Of a stretch of DNA of 64,000 nucleotides, positions 24,834 to 33,040 are shown one piece after another (within the stretch, counting starts at the first letter, position 1; each line of letters starts with the position of its first letter). Under the pieces are notes generated by a model, which was not told the DNA's origin, made no database searches, and saw nothing but the letters and a program-made list of their open reading frames with translations. The position numbers were made by a program, and so were the translations under genes. This DNA is from Streptomyces lincolnensis (GTDB lineage: Bacteria > Actinomycetota > Actinomycetes > Streptomycetales > Streptomycetaceae), in contig NZ_JAIHON010000005.1 in the NCBI RefSeq assembly GCF_021173675.1, forward strand, positions 1 through 64,000, in the 5' to 3' direction.

Positions 24834-26120
24834 TCATGCCCCGGACTTGATGAGGGCCTCAAGGTCCTTCTGTACGGCGGTCAGCGCCTTCTTGGCACTG
24901 CGCTCCTTGCCGAGCCAGAAGTCGGCGAGCCCGTTGGAGATGGTGTCGATCATCTCGTTCCACTCGGGGATGAACGGCGCCCGGAAGACGAACTCGCTCG
25001 ACTCGGCGAACACGCCCATGTCGACGTCGGTCTTCATCCAGGACGGCTTGAGGAACGCCTGGCTCTTCTGCACCTCCAGGTTGGCCGGCACGTCCTGGCC
25101 GGTGGCGATGATCACCTGCTGCGCCTCGGCGGAGGTGAGGAAGTCGATCGCCTTGAAGGCGTTGTCGCGCTGCTTGCAGGTGCGGGAGATCGCCAGTCCG
25201 CTGCCGAACGCCGACACGGCCTGCTTCTTGCCGCGCCACATGGGCGCGATGTCCCAGCCGAAGTCCACCTTCGTCAGACCCGACATGACCCAGAAGCCGT
25301 TGGCGTGGGTGGCCACCTTCTGGTTGGGGAACGCCTGGTCGCCGCCGATGTCGGGGCCCATGTCGGCGTAGTCCGCCTTGCTCGGCACCACCTTGTGCTT
25401 GAAGACCAGGTCGCCCGCCCACTGGAGCGCCTCGACGACCTCGTCGCTGTCGATCGCGGGCCGGCCCTGGGCGTCGATGATGGTGCCGCCGTTCTGGTAC
25501 GCCAGGCTCCACCACTGCGGCCACCACTCGGCACCGCTGTATCCCCACACCTTCCCGGGGACCGTCAGCTCCTTGAACGCGTCGAGGGCGTCGTCCCAGG
25601 TCCACTCCGCGGTGGGGGCCTTGATGCCCTTCTTGTCGAACATGTCCTTGTTGTAGAACACGGTGACCGCGCCGGAACGGTCCGGTATCGCGTACGTCTT
25701 GTCCTGGTAGGTGTAGAGCGAGCCGACCGGCCCGAACCGCTGCCCGGCGTCGAGCTTCGCCGCCTTGGCCAGGTCGTCCAGGGGCAGCAACTGGTTCTTG
25801 CTGGAGTACGTGTTGACGCTCTCGGCGACCTGCATGATGTCCGGCCCGCTGCCGCCGGCGATCATCGTCTGGACCTTCTGCGGGTACGAGTCGTTCGGGA
25901 TCAGCTGCAGCTTGACCTTCAGGTCCGGGTACTTCTTGACCAGCAGGTCGATGCGGGCCTGGTACGTCTTGCGGTCGGGGTCGCCGCCCCACACCGTCAT
26001 CAGCAGCGGAGCGTCACTGGCCCCGCTCCCGGAGCCGCACGCCGTCAGCGTGATGACCCCCGCCGCGACTCCGAGACCCAGAAAACCCCGACGAGAAAAC
26101 TGCGCTTTGTCAAGCGTCAT
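24834..26120 (-). CDS. extracellular sugar-binding lipoprotein of the ABC importer
   Basis: This is the first gene of the sugar operon. The 428-aa product starts at ATG 26120 and has a combined Tat/lipoprotein signal: FSRRGFLGLGVAAG followed by the lipobox LTAC. The mature protein is a family 1 solute-binding protein (VWGGDPDRKTYQARIDLLVKKYPDLKVK, MIAGGSGPDIMQVAESVN, PTAEWTWDDALDAFKEL, AFGSGLAISRTCKQ). It captures oligosaccharide outside the membrane and delivers it to the two permeases. Confidence 0.92.
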   Translation of the reverse strand: MTLDKAQFSRRGFLGLGVAAGVITLTACGSGSGASDAPLLMTVWGGDPDRKTYQARIDLLVKKYPDLKVKLQLIPNDSYPQKVQTMIAGGSGPDIMQVAESVNTYSSKNQLLPLDDLAKAAKLDAGQRFGPVGSLYTYQDKTYAIPDRSGAVTVFYNKDMFDKKGIKAPTAEWTWDDALDAFKELTVPGKVWGYSGAEWWPQWWSLAYQNGGTIIDAQGRPAIDSDEVVEALQWAGDLVFKHKVVPSKADYADMGPDIGGDQAFPNQKVATHANGFWVMSGLTKVDFGWDIAPMWRGKKQAVSAFGSGLAISRTCKQRDNAFKAIDFLTSAEAQQVIIATGQDVPANLEVQKSQAFLKPSWMKTDVDMGVFAESSEFVFRAPFIPEWNEMIDTISNGLADFWLGKERSAKKALTAVQKDLEALIKSGA

Positions 26121-26194
26121 GGCACTGTCCTTCTTCTTTGAAGCATGCACACGCCGTGGAGGTCGCCCGGGTGATCAGGCCGGACTTCGAATGG

Positions 26195-26229
26195 CGGTTA
26201 AAATAACCGTCGTTTTAAGACAGCGACAA
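26195..26229 (-). promoter_or_regulatory. candidate promoter and ROK operator for the sugar operon
   Basis: On the reverse strand a TTGTCG (-35-like, 26224-26229) and TATTTT (-10-like, 26200-26205) are separated by 18 bp. The -10 region is embedded in a perfect inverted repeat CGGTTA-AAA-TAACCG (26195-26209). This AT-rich palindrome about 75 bp before the binding-protein start is a good position for the ROK repressor to block initiation. The promoter assignment is by eye only. Confidence 0.45.
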
Positions 26230-26324
26230 GACCTTGTTTCCCACGGGTTTCAGTTGTTACCTGGGTGCGGCCAGCGCAAAAGTGGTCATCGTTACGATCG
26301 TTGCAGGTGGGACCCTCGGGGTCG

Positions 26325-27524
26325 TCACCCGGCATCCGGGCCGGGTGACGGGACGTTGCCCGGAGCCGCGACGGGCTTGCCGTAGGTGACGGTCGGCAGG
26401 GCGTCCGTGCCAGGAGTCGGGGCCGTCCTGGGGCGGGGGCGGGCGAAGCGGCGCATGGCGGGGACCTCGACGAGGACGTGCAGGAGCCAGGCCAGGCCCC
26501 AGGAGACGACGTACGCGGTGAGTCCCAGGGCGACGGCGACGGGAGTGCTCCACTGCCGGTGCTCTCCCAGCGCCACATGGCCGAAGTCGAGGATCTGCCA
26601 GTGCACCAGGTAGAAGGCGAAGGAGAGTTCGCCCAGCCGCACCACCGGTCGGCTGCGGAACGGTGAGGACAGGCCCTTCATGTCGGCCGTGGCGGCGGCG
26701 GCCACGACCAGGGCGATGGGGGCGCCGGTGGCCGCGACGAAGCTCCACGGCTCGGGCACGTTCGAGGCGAGGAGGTAGCCGCAGAACAACAGCCCGAGCG
26801 CCGGGTAGAGCCCGAGCCGGATCCACTTGCCCTCCAGGACGATCCGGGCCATCACCATGCCGAGCACGAAGTCCAGGGCGCGCACCGGCGGGAACATCTG
26901 GATGAACCACACCTGCCGGGCCGGGATCGTGTAGTACAGCGGCTTCGCCGGGAGGAGTTCGGCGACGAAGGGCACCGCCCACATCGCGGCCGCGACGCCC
27001 GCCGCCCACCACCACAGGTGCCGCGGGCGGATCCGGCCCACCAGCTTGTACAGCAGCGGGAAGCAGAGGTAGAAGAGCACCTCGCAGGCCATGGACCAGC
27101 TGACGAAGTCCATGCTGAAGGTGATGTCCATCGGCGGGAACCACGGATGGATCAGGAACAGGTTCGGGACCGCGCTGCGTGCCGCGATCGGGATGCCGAG
27201 TGCCAGCATGGCGAGGGCGGCGAGGGCCCAGGCGACCAGGTGGTTGGGGTAGATCTTCACGGTGCGGCGGCGGTAGAAGCGCCGCAGGGGCTCGTCCGGC
27301 TTGGCGACCATCGTCAGGATGAAGCCGCTGAGCACGAAGAAGAAACCCACCTGCATGGGGCCGGCGCGGCCCACGACCTTGTTGTACAGCTCGCCCACCT
27401 CGGTGTCCCCGAAGGGGAACTGGTAGGCGAAGTGGAAGAGGAAGACGATCGAGGCGGCGACGAAGCGCATGCCGTCGAGGGCGGGCAGCCACAGGGTGCG
27501 CGGGCCACTGCGCGAGAAGGCCAT
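26325..27524 (-). CDS. acyltransferase family 3 membrane protein (OafA-like)
   Basis: The 399-aa integral membrane protein has about ten hydrophobic segments. The family hallmark is at the N-terminus: LPALDGMRFVAASIVFLFHFAYQF, including the catalytic-type histidine, then MQVGFFFVLSGFILTMV and FYRRRTVKIYPNHLVAW. Members transfer acyl groups onto cell-surface carbohydrates, lipids or small molecules. The start is ATG 27524, five bases after the stop of the MDR gene, so it is the last gene of the ArsR-linked operon. Acceptor unknown. Confidence 0.85.
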   Translation of the reverse strand: MAFSRSGPRTLWLPALDGMRFVAASIVFLFHFAYQFPFGDTEVGELYNKVVGRAGPMQVGFFFVLSGFILTMVAKPDEPLRRFYRRRTVKIYPNHLVAWALAALAMLALGIPIAARSAVPNLFLIHPWFPPMDITFSMDFVSWSMACEVLFYLCFPLLYKLVGRIRPRHLWWWAAGVAAAMWAVPFVAELLPAKPLYYTIPARQVWFIQMFPPVRALDFVLGMVMARIVLEGKWIRLGLYPALGLLFCGYLLASNVPEPWSFVAATGAPIALVVAAAATADMKGLSSPFRSRPVVRLGELSFAFYLVHWQILDFGHVALGEHRQWSTPVAVALGLTAYVVSWGLAWLLHVLVEVPAMRRFARPRPRTAPTPGTDALPTVTYGKPVAAPGNVPSPGPDAG

Positions 27525-27529
27525 CGGGA

Positions 27530-28594
27530 TCAGCTCCGTTCGAGGGCGGGTTGCGGGGTGGGCGCGGGCTCCGGAGCGGGCGTGGCAGGCGGGACGAGGA
27601 CGACCCGGCCCTGGTGCAGCCGGTCCTCGATCAGCCGATGCCCGGCGGCCGCCTGGTCGAGGGGGAGGCGGGCGTGCACCGCGGGTCGCAGGGTGCCGTC
27701 GCGGAGCCGGCGGGTGAGTTCGGCGATTCCGTCGCGGTACTGGTGGGGCCGGGCGGCACGCCATGCGGAGAGGGAGAAGCCGGTGACGGCCTTGAGGGCG
27801 ATGAGGTCCATGACGGACACCCGGGGGATGTCGGTGCCGCCGCCTGCCGAGCCGTAGAACACCAGGCGCCCGGCGGGGGCCAGGGCTCCCACACCGGCCA
27901 GCAGGGTGGCGCCGCCGATGCTGTCGAGGATCACGTCGACGCCACGACCGCCGGTCTCCTCGCGGACCGTGTCGGGCCAGTCGGGCCGGGTGGGGTCGAT
28001 GACGGCGTCGGCGCCGAGGCCGGCGGCGAACTCCCGCTTGGCGGGCGTGCTCGCGGCGGCGAGGATCCGTCCCGCGCCGGCGGCCCTGGCCAGTTGGACG
28101 ACGAGGTGGCCGATGCCGCCCGCGGCCGCGTGCACCAGGACGCTCTCGCCCGGGCGCAGGCCCGCGGTGGCCAGCACGCCCACCGCGATGGGCCCGGCGC
28201 CGGGCAGGACGGTCGCCTCCGCGGCGTCGAGTCCGGCGGGCACGGGGACGAGCGTGTCGGCCCGGGCCACCATGTGGTCGGCGTAGGCACCCTCCATGAG
28301 GAAGGCGCCCACCCGGTCGCCGACGCGCACGCCCGTGGTGCCGGGCCCGAGGGCGGCCACCGTGCCGACGACGTCCCCGCCGAGCAGCAGGGGCAGGGTG
28401 GGGTGCCACATGGGGGCGGGGAAGGCGTCGGCGCGCATCTGGGTCTGGGCGAAGCCGACGCCGACGGCCTCGGCGGCGACGAGGACCTCGCCGGGTCCGG
28501 GTACGGGCGTGGGCAGTTCGCGGGGACGCAGGACGTCGGGGCCGCCGTACGCGTCGATCGGAACGGCGAGCATCCTGCTGGGTACGGCGGTCAT
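27530..28594 (-). CDS. MDR-type zinc-independent quinone oxidoreductase
   Basis: The 354-aa medium-chain reductase/dehydrogenase resembles NADPH:quinone reductases. The N-terminal GroES-like part runs to about residue 130 (LGGDVVGTVAALGPGTTGVRVGDRVGAFL). The nucleotide-binding part shows VLVHAAAGGIGHLVVQLARAAGA and GVDVILDSIGGATLL. The zinc-binding cysteines of alcohol dehydrogenases are absent. The leader immediately before the ATG consists of a 10-bp tandem repeat containing several GGAGA ribosome-site-like motifs. Co-transcribed with cupin and SDR genes upstream and an acyltransferase downstream. It may detoxify quinones, which would fit the neighbouring aromatic polyketide cluster, but that link is inference. 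Confidence 0.85.
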   Translation of the reverse strand: MTAVPSRMLAVPIDAYGGPDVLRPRELPTPVPGPGEVLVAAEAVGVGFAQTQMRADAFPAPMWHPTLPLLLGGDVVGTVAALGPGTTGVRVGDRVGAFLMEGAYADHMVARADTLVPVPAGLDAAEATVLPGAGPIAVGVLATAGLRPGESVLVHAAAGGIGHLVVQLARAAGAGRILAAASTPAKREFAAGLGADAVIDPTRPDWPDTVREETGGRGVDVILDSIGGATLLAGVGALAPAGRLVFYGSAGGGTDIPRVSVMDLIALKAVTGFSLSAWRAARPHQYRDGIAELTRRLRDGTLRPAVHARLPLDQAAAGHRLIEDRLHQGRVVLVPPATPAPEPAPTPQPALERS

Positions 28595-28596
28595 GG

Positions 28597-28626
28597 TGTG
28601 TCTCCGTGTGTCTCCGTGTGTCTCCG
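28597..28626. repeat. 10-bp tandem repeat x3 in the 5' leader of the MDR gene
   Basis: TGTGTCTCCG is repeated three times exactly. On the coding (reverse) strand this places three GGAGA motifs spaced 10 bp apart in front of the ATG at 28594. The copy nearest the start is the likely ribosome-binding site. Confidence 0.85.
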
Positions 28627-28640
28627 GGACGGGGGTGTGG

Positions 28641-29390
28641 TCACCAGGGAACGGGGCCCTGTGCCGACTGGAAGGTGCCGGTCGGGCCGTCGTCGGGCAG
28701 CAGTGCCAGACGCAGTACGGCCTCGGCGGCCTCGGCGGGAGAGCCCGGACCCGAGTGGCCGTTGAGGTCGGTGGCGACATAGCCGGGTTCGACGGCGTTG
28801 ACCTTGATGCCGTCGGGGCGCAGGGCGTGGGCGTACTGGAGGGTGACGGCGTTCAGCGCTGCCTTGGAGGTGCCGTACGCCAGGAGTTGGTAGGGCGCCA
28901 GGCGTTCGGGCTGCCGGTCGTTGACGGTCTGGGAGCCGAGGCTGCTGGAGAGGTTGACGATCCGGGGCGCCGGCGAGCGGCGCAGCAGCGGGAGCAGGGC
29001 GGTGGTGACGGTGACCACGCCGAAGACGTTCACCTCGTAGGTGCGCCGCAGGTGGTCGGCGGTGGCTTCCGGGACCGGGACGCCCGCGTCGAGGAGGACG
29101 CCCGCGTTGTTGACGAGGAGGTCGAGTCGGCCGGACGTCTCCTCGACGGTGGCCGCGGCGGCCTTCGCGGAGTCCGGGTCGGTGACGTCGAGGTGGACGT
29201 ACCGGATGTCGGCGCCCTCGGCCGGTTCGGCGGCGAGTGCGGCGGCCGCGGCGCGGCCGCGTTCCTCGTCGCGGGCGGCGAGGAAGACCGTGGTGCCGAG
29301 GGCGCCGAGCCGGCGGGCCGTGTGCAGGCCGATGCCCTTGTTGGCGCCGGTGACCAGGGCGACGGTCGGGATGCGGGCGGGCGCGGTCAT
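28641..29390 (-). CDS. SDR-family oxidoreductase (carbonyl-reductase-like)
   Basis: The 249-aa SDR has TGANKGIG (residues 14-21), LLVNNAGVLLD and a catalytic Y-x-x-x-K in AYGTSKAALNAVT. The arrangement resembles plant/animal carbonyl-reductase-like and menthol-dehydrogenase-like SDRs rather than FabG. LAARDEERG after strand 2 suggests NADP. Its start overlaps the cupin stop (ATGA), so it belongs to the ArsR-controlled operon. Confidence 0.88.
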   Translation of the reverse strand: MTAPARIPTVALVTGANKGIGLHTARRLGALGTTVFLAARDEERGRAAAAALAAEPAEGADIRYVHLDVTDPDSAKAAAATVEETSGRLDLLVNNAGVLLDAGVPVPEATADHLRRTYEVNVFGVVTVTTALLPLLRRSPAPRIVNLSSSLGSQTVNDRQPERLAPYQLLAYGTSKAALNAVTLQYAHALRPDGIKVNAVEPGYVATDLNGHSGPGSPAEAAEAVLRLALLPDDGPTGTFQSAQGPVPW

Positions 29391-29890
29391 CGGGTTCCCC
29401 CGATCCGGGTGGCGGGGGGCTGTTCGGTGTAGACGGTGTCGTGGGCCTCGACGAGTTCGGCGATGCGGGCGCGGTCGGTGGGGCCGGGGGCCGCGAGCAG
29501 TTCGGCCAGGCCCTCGAACATCAGCTCCGCGCCGCCGGGCGTGGTCACGAAGAGCATCCGGCCCTCGGTGTCGCCGACGTTGCGGAAGCCGTGGCCGATG
29601 CCGCGGGGGCCGTAGACGACACAGCCGGGGCCGGCCCGGTGGAGGCTGTCGCCGACCTGGATGTCGTAGGCGCCTTCCAGGACGTAGAACACCTTGTCGG
29701 TGTGGCGGTGGTAGTGGAAGGGCGGGCCGCTGCCGGCCGGTGTGGTGACCTCGAAGAGGGAGAGGCGGCCGTCGGTGTCGTCGCCGCGCAGCAGGAACCT
29801 GCCCCGTTCGACGGTCCACTCGACGGTCTCGGCCTCTTCGGCGGACACGAACTTGGGGGGCGCGGGGGTGGAGGTGTGGATGTCGGTCAT
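29387..29890 (-). CDS. cupin-domain protein
   Basis: The 167-aa protein has the two cupin motifs: PPFHYHRHTDKVFYVLEGAYDIQVGD (metal ligands H-x-H...E) and GPRGIGHGFRNVGD (third histidine). It is probably a metal-dependent dioxygenase, isomerase or sensor, and the substrate is unknown. Start at ATG 29890 (MTDIHTSTP). It is the first gene of a leftward operon divergent from the arsR-type gene. Confidence 0.85.
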   Translation of the reverse strand: MTDIHTSTPAPPKFVSAEEAETVEWTVERGRFLLRGDDTDGRLSLFEVTTPAGSGPPFHYHRHTDKVFYVLEGAYDIQVGDSLHRAGPGCVVYGPRGIGHGFRNVGDTEGRMLFVTTPGGAELMFEGLAELLAAPGPTDRARIAELVEAHDTVYTEQPPATRIGGTR

Positions 29891-29922
29891 GATTCTCCGA
29901 GCGATCGGCCGATTCGGTTGCG

Positions 29923-29940
29923 GTTCGATTGACGTCGAAC
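29923..29940. promoter_or_regulatory. candidate ArsR operator between divergent genes
   Basis: GTTCGATTGACGTCGAAC is a perfect inverted repeat with 6-bp arms and a 6-bp spacer. It lies midway between the cupin start (29890) and the ArsR start (29991), where a single bound dimer could repress both directions. Confidence 0.5.
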
Positions 29941-29990
29941 ATTCCGATGATGTTGGAACACCGCGTCGAGGCGGAGTTATGCTCGCGTCC

Positions 29991-30335
29991 ATGAGTGATG
30001 TGGTGTTTCATCCGCCGGTCGAGGAGCTGGTGCTGACCAAGGTCCTCGCGGCCTTCGCCGAGCCCGCCCGGCTGGCGATCGTGCGCGCGATCGCCCGCGC
30101 CGGGGAGCCCGGGGTGTCCTGCACCCAGGTCCAGCAGGACGCCGGCATCGAGATCGGCAAGTCGACGATGTCCCACCACCAGCGCGTACTGCGCGAGTCC
30201 GGTGTCACCCGCACCCGCATCGAGGGCTCCCGCAGGATGCTGACCCTGCGCCGCACCGACCTGGACCGCCGCTTCCCCGGCCTGCTGGACGCGGTGCTCG
30301 CCGACAGCGACGCGGTCACGGGGGCGCGGGCCTGA
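29991..30335 (+). CDS. ArsR-family transcriptional regulator
   Basis: The 114-aa winged-helix repressor shows KVLAAFAEPARLAIVRAIARAG and the recognition-helix region IGKSTMSHHQRVLRESGVTRTRIEGSRRMLTLR. The classic metal-binding CxC motif of ArsR/SmtB is absent (CTQVQQD has one cysteine), so it probably senses something other than arsenic or heavy metals. It is divergent from the cupin-SDR-MDR-acyltransferase operon and presumably controls it. An in-frame ATG at 29979 is an alternative start. Confidence 0.85.
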   Translation: MSDVVFHPPVEELVLTKVLAAFAEPARLAIVRAIARAGEPGVSCTQVQQDAGIEIGKSTMSHHQRVLRESGVTRTRIEGSRRMLTLRRTDLDRRFPGLLDAVLADSDAVTGARA

Positions 30336-30372
30336 GAGCCGGTGCCCGGCGGGGCCGCGGTCACCGGCCGGG

Positions 30373-31497
30373 TCACCGTGACTCCAGCTTGAGAGCCGCG
30401 TAGCCGCGAGCGGCCGGTTCCCAGCGGAGTACCGCGTGCCCGGCGGCCGCGTGGACGTCCCGCCAGTAGCGCTGCAGGGGATCGGACTCGCTCTGGGCAC
30501 GGGTGCCGGACGTGCGCAGCAGCCGGTCCACGGCCGTGACCAGGAGGTCGACCGCCAGGGCGTGGTCCCGCTGGGCGCGGGTGGTCCTCGCCCCGTCGGG
30601 GCGGCTCTCGTCGGCGTCGGCCGCGGCCCGGGTCAGCAGCAGCCGTGCGGCGTCCGTCTCCCCCGCCGCACGGGCCAGGGCGAGTTCCTCGGTGGCGGCG
30701 GTGTCCCCGGACATGCCGAGCCCTCCGGCGCGGGTCGCCCGGCGTGCGGCCGCGTTCGCGGTCCAGGCCGTCAGGGCGCCGTCCAGCGCACCGAGTGCGG
30801 GCGCCGCGAACGACAGGCCGCTCACGCTCTTCAGCGGCACCCGGTGGCAGTGCGCCTCCGACGCCTCGGGGCGCCCCGCCAGCAGCACCTCGCGGGCGAA
30901 GCTGTGCCCGTGCGGTACGAACACCGGCTCGGGCAGCACCAGCGTGTCGCTGCCGGTGCCGCGCATGCCGACGGTGAACCAGGTGCGCTCGATCTCGTAG
31001 GCGGAGCGCGGCACCAGCAGGAACCGGACCTCCCGTCCCCCGCCGGGCACCGGTACGGGGCAGCACAGCAGGGCGTGGTCCGCGTGGTCGATGCCGCTGA
31101 GGAAGGCCCAGCGGCCGCTCAGCAGCCAGCCGCCGGCCGCCTCGGTCGCCTCGCCGCCGGGCAGCAGCGCGCCGACGACCAGGGCGTCCGGGTGCTCCGC
31201 CCACACCGCGCGCTGTCCGGCGTCCGGCAGGAAGCCGGCCATCCGGCCCAGGGTCGCGGCGATCGACGCCACCCAGGCGGCCGACGGGTCGGCCGCGGCG
31301 ACCTCGGCCGTGCTGTCGAGGAACCACCGGAACGTGCCCTGCGTGCCGCCCCAGCGGGCCGGCACGAAGTGACGCGCGAAACCGGCGTCGCGAACGGCCT
31401 GCGCCACCTCCGGCGTCGGCCGCCGGTCGGCCTCCGCCTTGTCGGCGTGATCCGCGGCGAGAGCGGTGAGTTCCGCCAGTCGGGCCGGGTCGGGCAT
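30373..31497 (-). CDS. two-component flavin-dependent monooxygenase (ActVA-ORF5-like, acyl-CoA dehydrogenase fold)
   Basis: The 374-aa protein has the acyl-CoA dehydrogenase fold of group D flavin monooxygenases, which hydroxylate aromatic polyketides with reduced flavin supplied by a separate reductase. Recognisable parts are ADRRPTPEVAQAVRDAGFARHFVPARWGG, AAADPSAAWVASIAATLG, GWLLSGRWAFLSGIDHADHALL and WFTVGMRGTGSDTLVL. The matching FMN reductase is encoded at 44520-45032. In actinorhodin biosynthesis the ActVA-5/ActVB pair hydroxylates at C6 and C8, and a similar quinone-forming role is inferred. It is divergent from the ketosynthase gene and shares the SARP-box region. This is the left edge of the polyketide cluster. 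Confidence 0.82.
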   Translation of the reverse strand: MPDPARLAELTALAADHADKAEADRRPTPEVAQAVRDAGFARHFVPARWGGTQGTFRWFLDSTAEVAAADPSAAWVASIAATLGRMAGFLPDAGQRAVWAEHPDALVVGALLPGGEATEAAGGWLLSGRWAFLSGIDHADHALLCCPVPVPGGGREVRFLLVPRSAYEIERTWFTVGMRGTGSDTLVLPEPVFVPHGHSFAREVLLAGRPEASEAHCHRVPLKSVSGLSFAAPALGALDGALTAWTANAAARRATRAGGLGMSGDTAATEELALARAAGETDAARLLLTRAAADADESRPDGARTTRAQRDHALAVDLLVTAVDRLLRTSGTRAQSESDPLQRYWRDVHAAAGHAVLRWEPAARGYAALKLESR

Positions 31498-31520
31498 CGG
31501 GACACCTCCTCAGAAGTACG

Positions 31521-31653
31521 GGCTCGATACGGCGGCCACGCTCGCGCCGACGGCTCGAACCCGCCTCGACGACGGCTAGGGCCCGTCTGGGGTGGGGATC
31601 GGGCGGTCCGGCGGTGGCAGGTGCCCCACTCCGTTTCGAGCCGCTCTCAAGGC
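31521..31653. promoter_or_regulatory. SARP-box cluster in the divergent monooxygenase/ketosynthase promoter region
   Basis: TCGAGCCGCTCTCAAGGC (31636-31653) is a pair of TCGAGC-like heptamers exactly 11 bp apart, the spacing bound by SARP activators such as ActII-ORF4 and DnrI, oriented toward the ketosynthase gene. On the reverse strand TCGAGCC occurs at 31521-31527 and 31552-31558, with a related GCGAGCG between them, toward the monooxygenase gene. The SARP gene of this cluster is at 41156-41950. Confidence 0.6.
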
Positions 31654-31756
31654 GGCGGCCGGAGTCTGAGCCGGCCGGGGATCGCCCGGTGCAGGTCAGG
31701 CGAAAGGAAGACGACGCGATGCCCTTGTCCGACCTCAGGCGTGCCGGAGGTGTGCG

Positions 31757-33040
31757 GTGACCAGGCGTGTGGTGCTCACCGGCATCGGGGTGCGCGCTCC
31801 GGGCGGCTCCGGAACGAAGGAGTTCTGGGAGCTGCTGACCGCGGGCCGTACGGCCACCCGGCGCATTTCGTTCTTCGACCCGTCCCCGTTCCGTTCCCAG
31901 GTCGCCGGTGAAGTCGACTTCGACGCGCAGGCCGAGGGGTTCACGCCCCGCGAGCTGCGCCGCATGGACCGTGCCACCCAGTTCGCGGTCGCCTGTACCC
32001 GAGACGCCCTCGCCGACAGCGGTCTGCAGCCGGGGTCGGCGCTGGCCGGCCACCCCGAGCCGCACCGCCTCGGCGTCAGCCTGGGCAGCGCCGTCGCCTC
32101 CGCGACCAGCCTGGAGCGCGAGTATCTGGTGATGTCCGGCAGCGGCCGCGAGTGGGTCGTCGACCCCGGCTATCTGTCACCGCACATGTTCGACTATCTG
32201 AGCCCCGGCGTGATGCCCGCCGAGATCGCCTGGACGGTGGGCGCGGAGGGGCCGGTGACGATGGTGTCCGACGGCTGCACCTCCGGGCTCGACGCGGTGG
32301 GCTACGCGGCGCAGCTGATCCGCGAGGGCAGCGTGGACGCGATGGTGGCCGGCGCCGCCGACACCCCCGTCTCCCCGATCGTCGTGGCCTGCTTCGACGC
32401 GATCAAGGCGACCACGACCCGCAACGACGACCCCGAGCACGCCTCTCGCCCCTTCGACGGCTCCCGCAACGGCTTCGTGCTCGCCGAGGGCGCCGCCATG
32501 TTCGTACTGGAGGAGTACGGGTCCGCGCTGGCCCGCGGCGCGCACGTCTACGCCGAGCTCACGGGGTACGCGACGCGGTCGAACGCCTACCACATGACCG
32601 GTCTGAAGAAGGACGGCCGGGAGCTGGCGGAGGCGATCCGGGTGGCGCTCGGCCAGGCCCGCGCCGACGCCACCGACGTCGACTACGTCAACGCGCACGG
32701 CTCCGGCACCAAGCAGAACGACCGGCACGAGACAGCCGCCTTCAAGCGCAGCCTCGGACAGCACGCGTACGACGTGCCGGTCAGCTCCATCAAGTCGATG
32801 GTCGGCCACTCGCTGGGTGCCATCGGGTCGATCGAGATCGCGGCCTGCGCGCTGGCGATCGAGCACGGAATCGTCCCGCCGACGGCCAATCTGCACACCG
32901 CCGACCCCGAGTGCGACCTCGACTACGTCCCCCTCACGGCACGGGAGCGGCGGCTGAACACGGTGCTGACCGTGGGCAGCGGCTTCGGCGGCTTCCAGAG
33001 CGCGATGGTGCTGCAGCGTCCGGAAGGAGCGCGTTCATGA
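31757..33040 (+). CDS. type II PKS ketosynthase alpha (KS-alpha)
   Basis: This 427-aa ketosynthase, with its chain length factor, builds the poly-beta-ketone chain from malonyl-ACP. The catalytic triad is complete: Cys174 in [13 protein letters not shown], His314 in [11 protein letters not shown] and His351 in [11 protein letters not shown]. The GTG start has GGAGG 6 bp upstream. Length and sequence are those of ActI-ORF1 homologues. The stop overlaps the CLF start (ATGA), the translational coupling typical of KS/CLF heterodimers. Confidence 0.97.
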   Translation: MTRRVVLTGIGVRAPGGSGTKEFWELLTAGRTATRRISFFDPSPFRSQVAGEVDFDAQAEGFTPRELRRMDRATQFAVACTRDALADSGLQPGSALAGHPEPHRLGVSLGSAVASATSLEREYLVMSGSGREWVVDPGYLSPHMFDYLSPGVMPAEIAWTVGAEGPVTMVSDGCTSGLDAVGYAAQLIREGSVDAMVAGAADTPVSPIVVACFDAIKATTTRNDDPEHASRPFDGSRNGFVLAEGAAMFVLEEYGSALARGAHVYAELTGYATRSNAYHMTGLKKDGRELAEAIRVALGQARADATDVDYVNAHGSGTKQNDRHETAAFKRSLGQHAYDVPVSSIKSMVGHSLGAIGSIEIAACALAIEHGIVPPTANLHTADPECDLDYVPLTARERRLNTVLTVGSGFGGFQSAMVLQRPEGARS

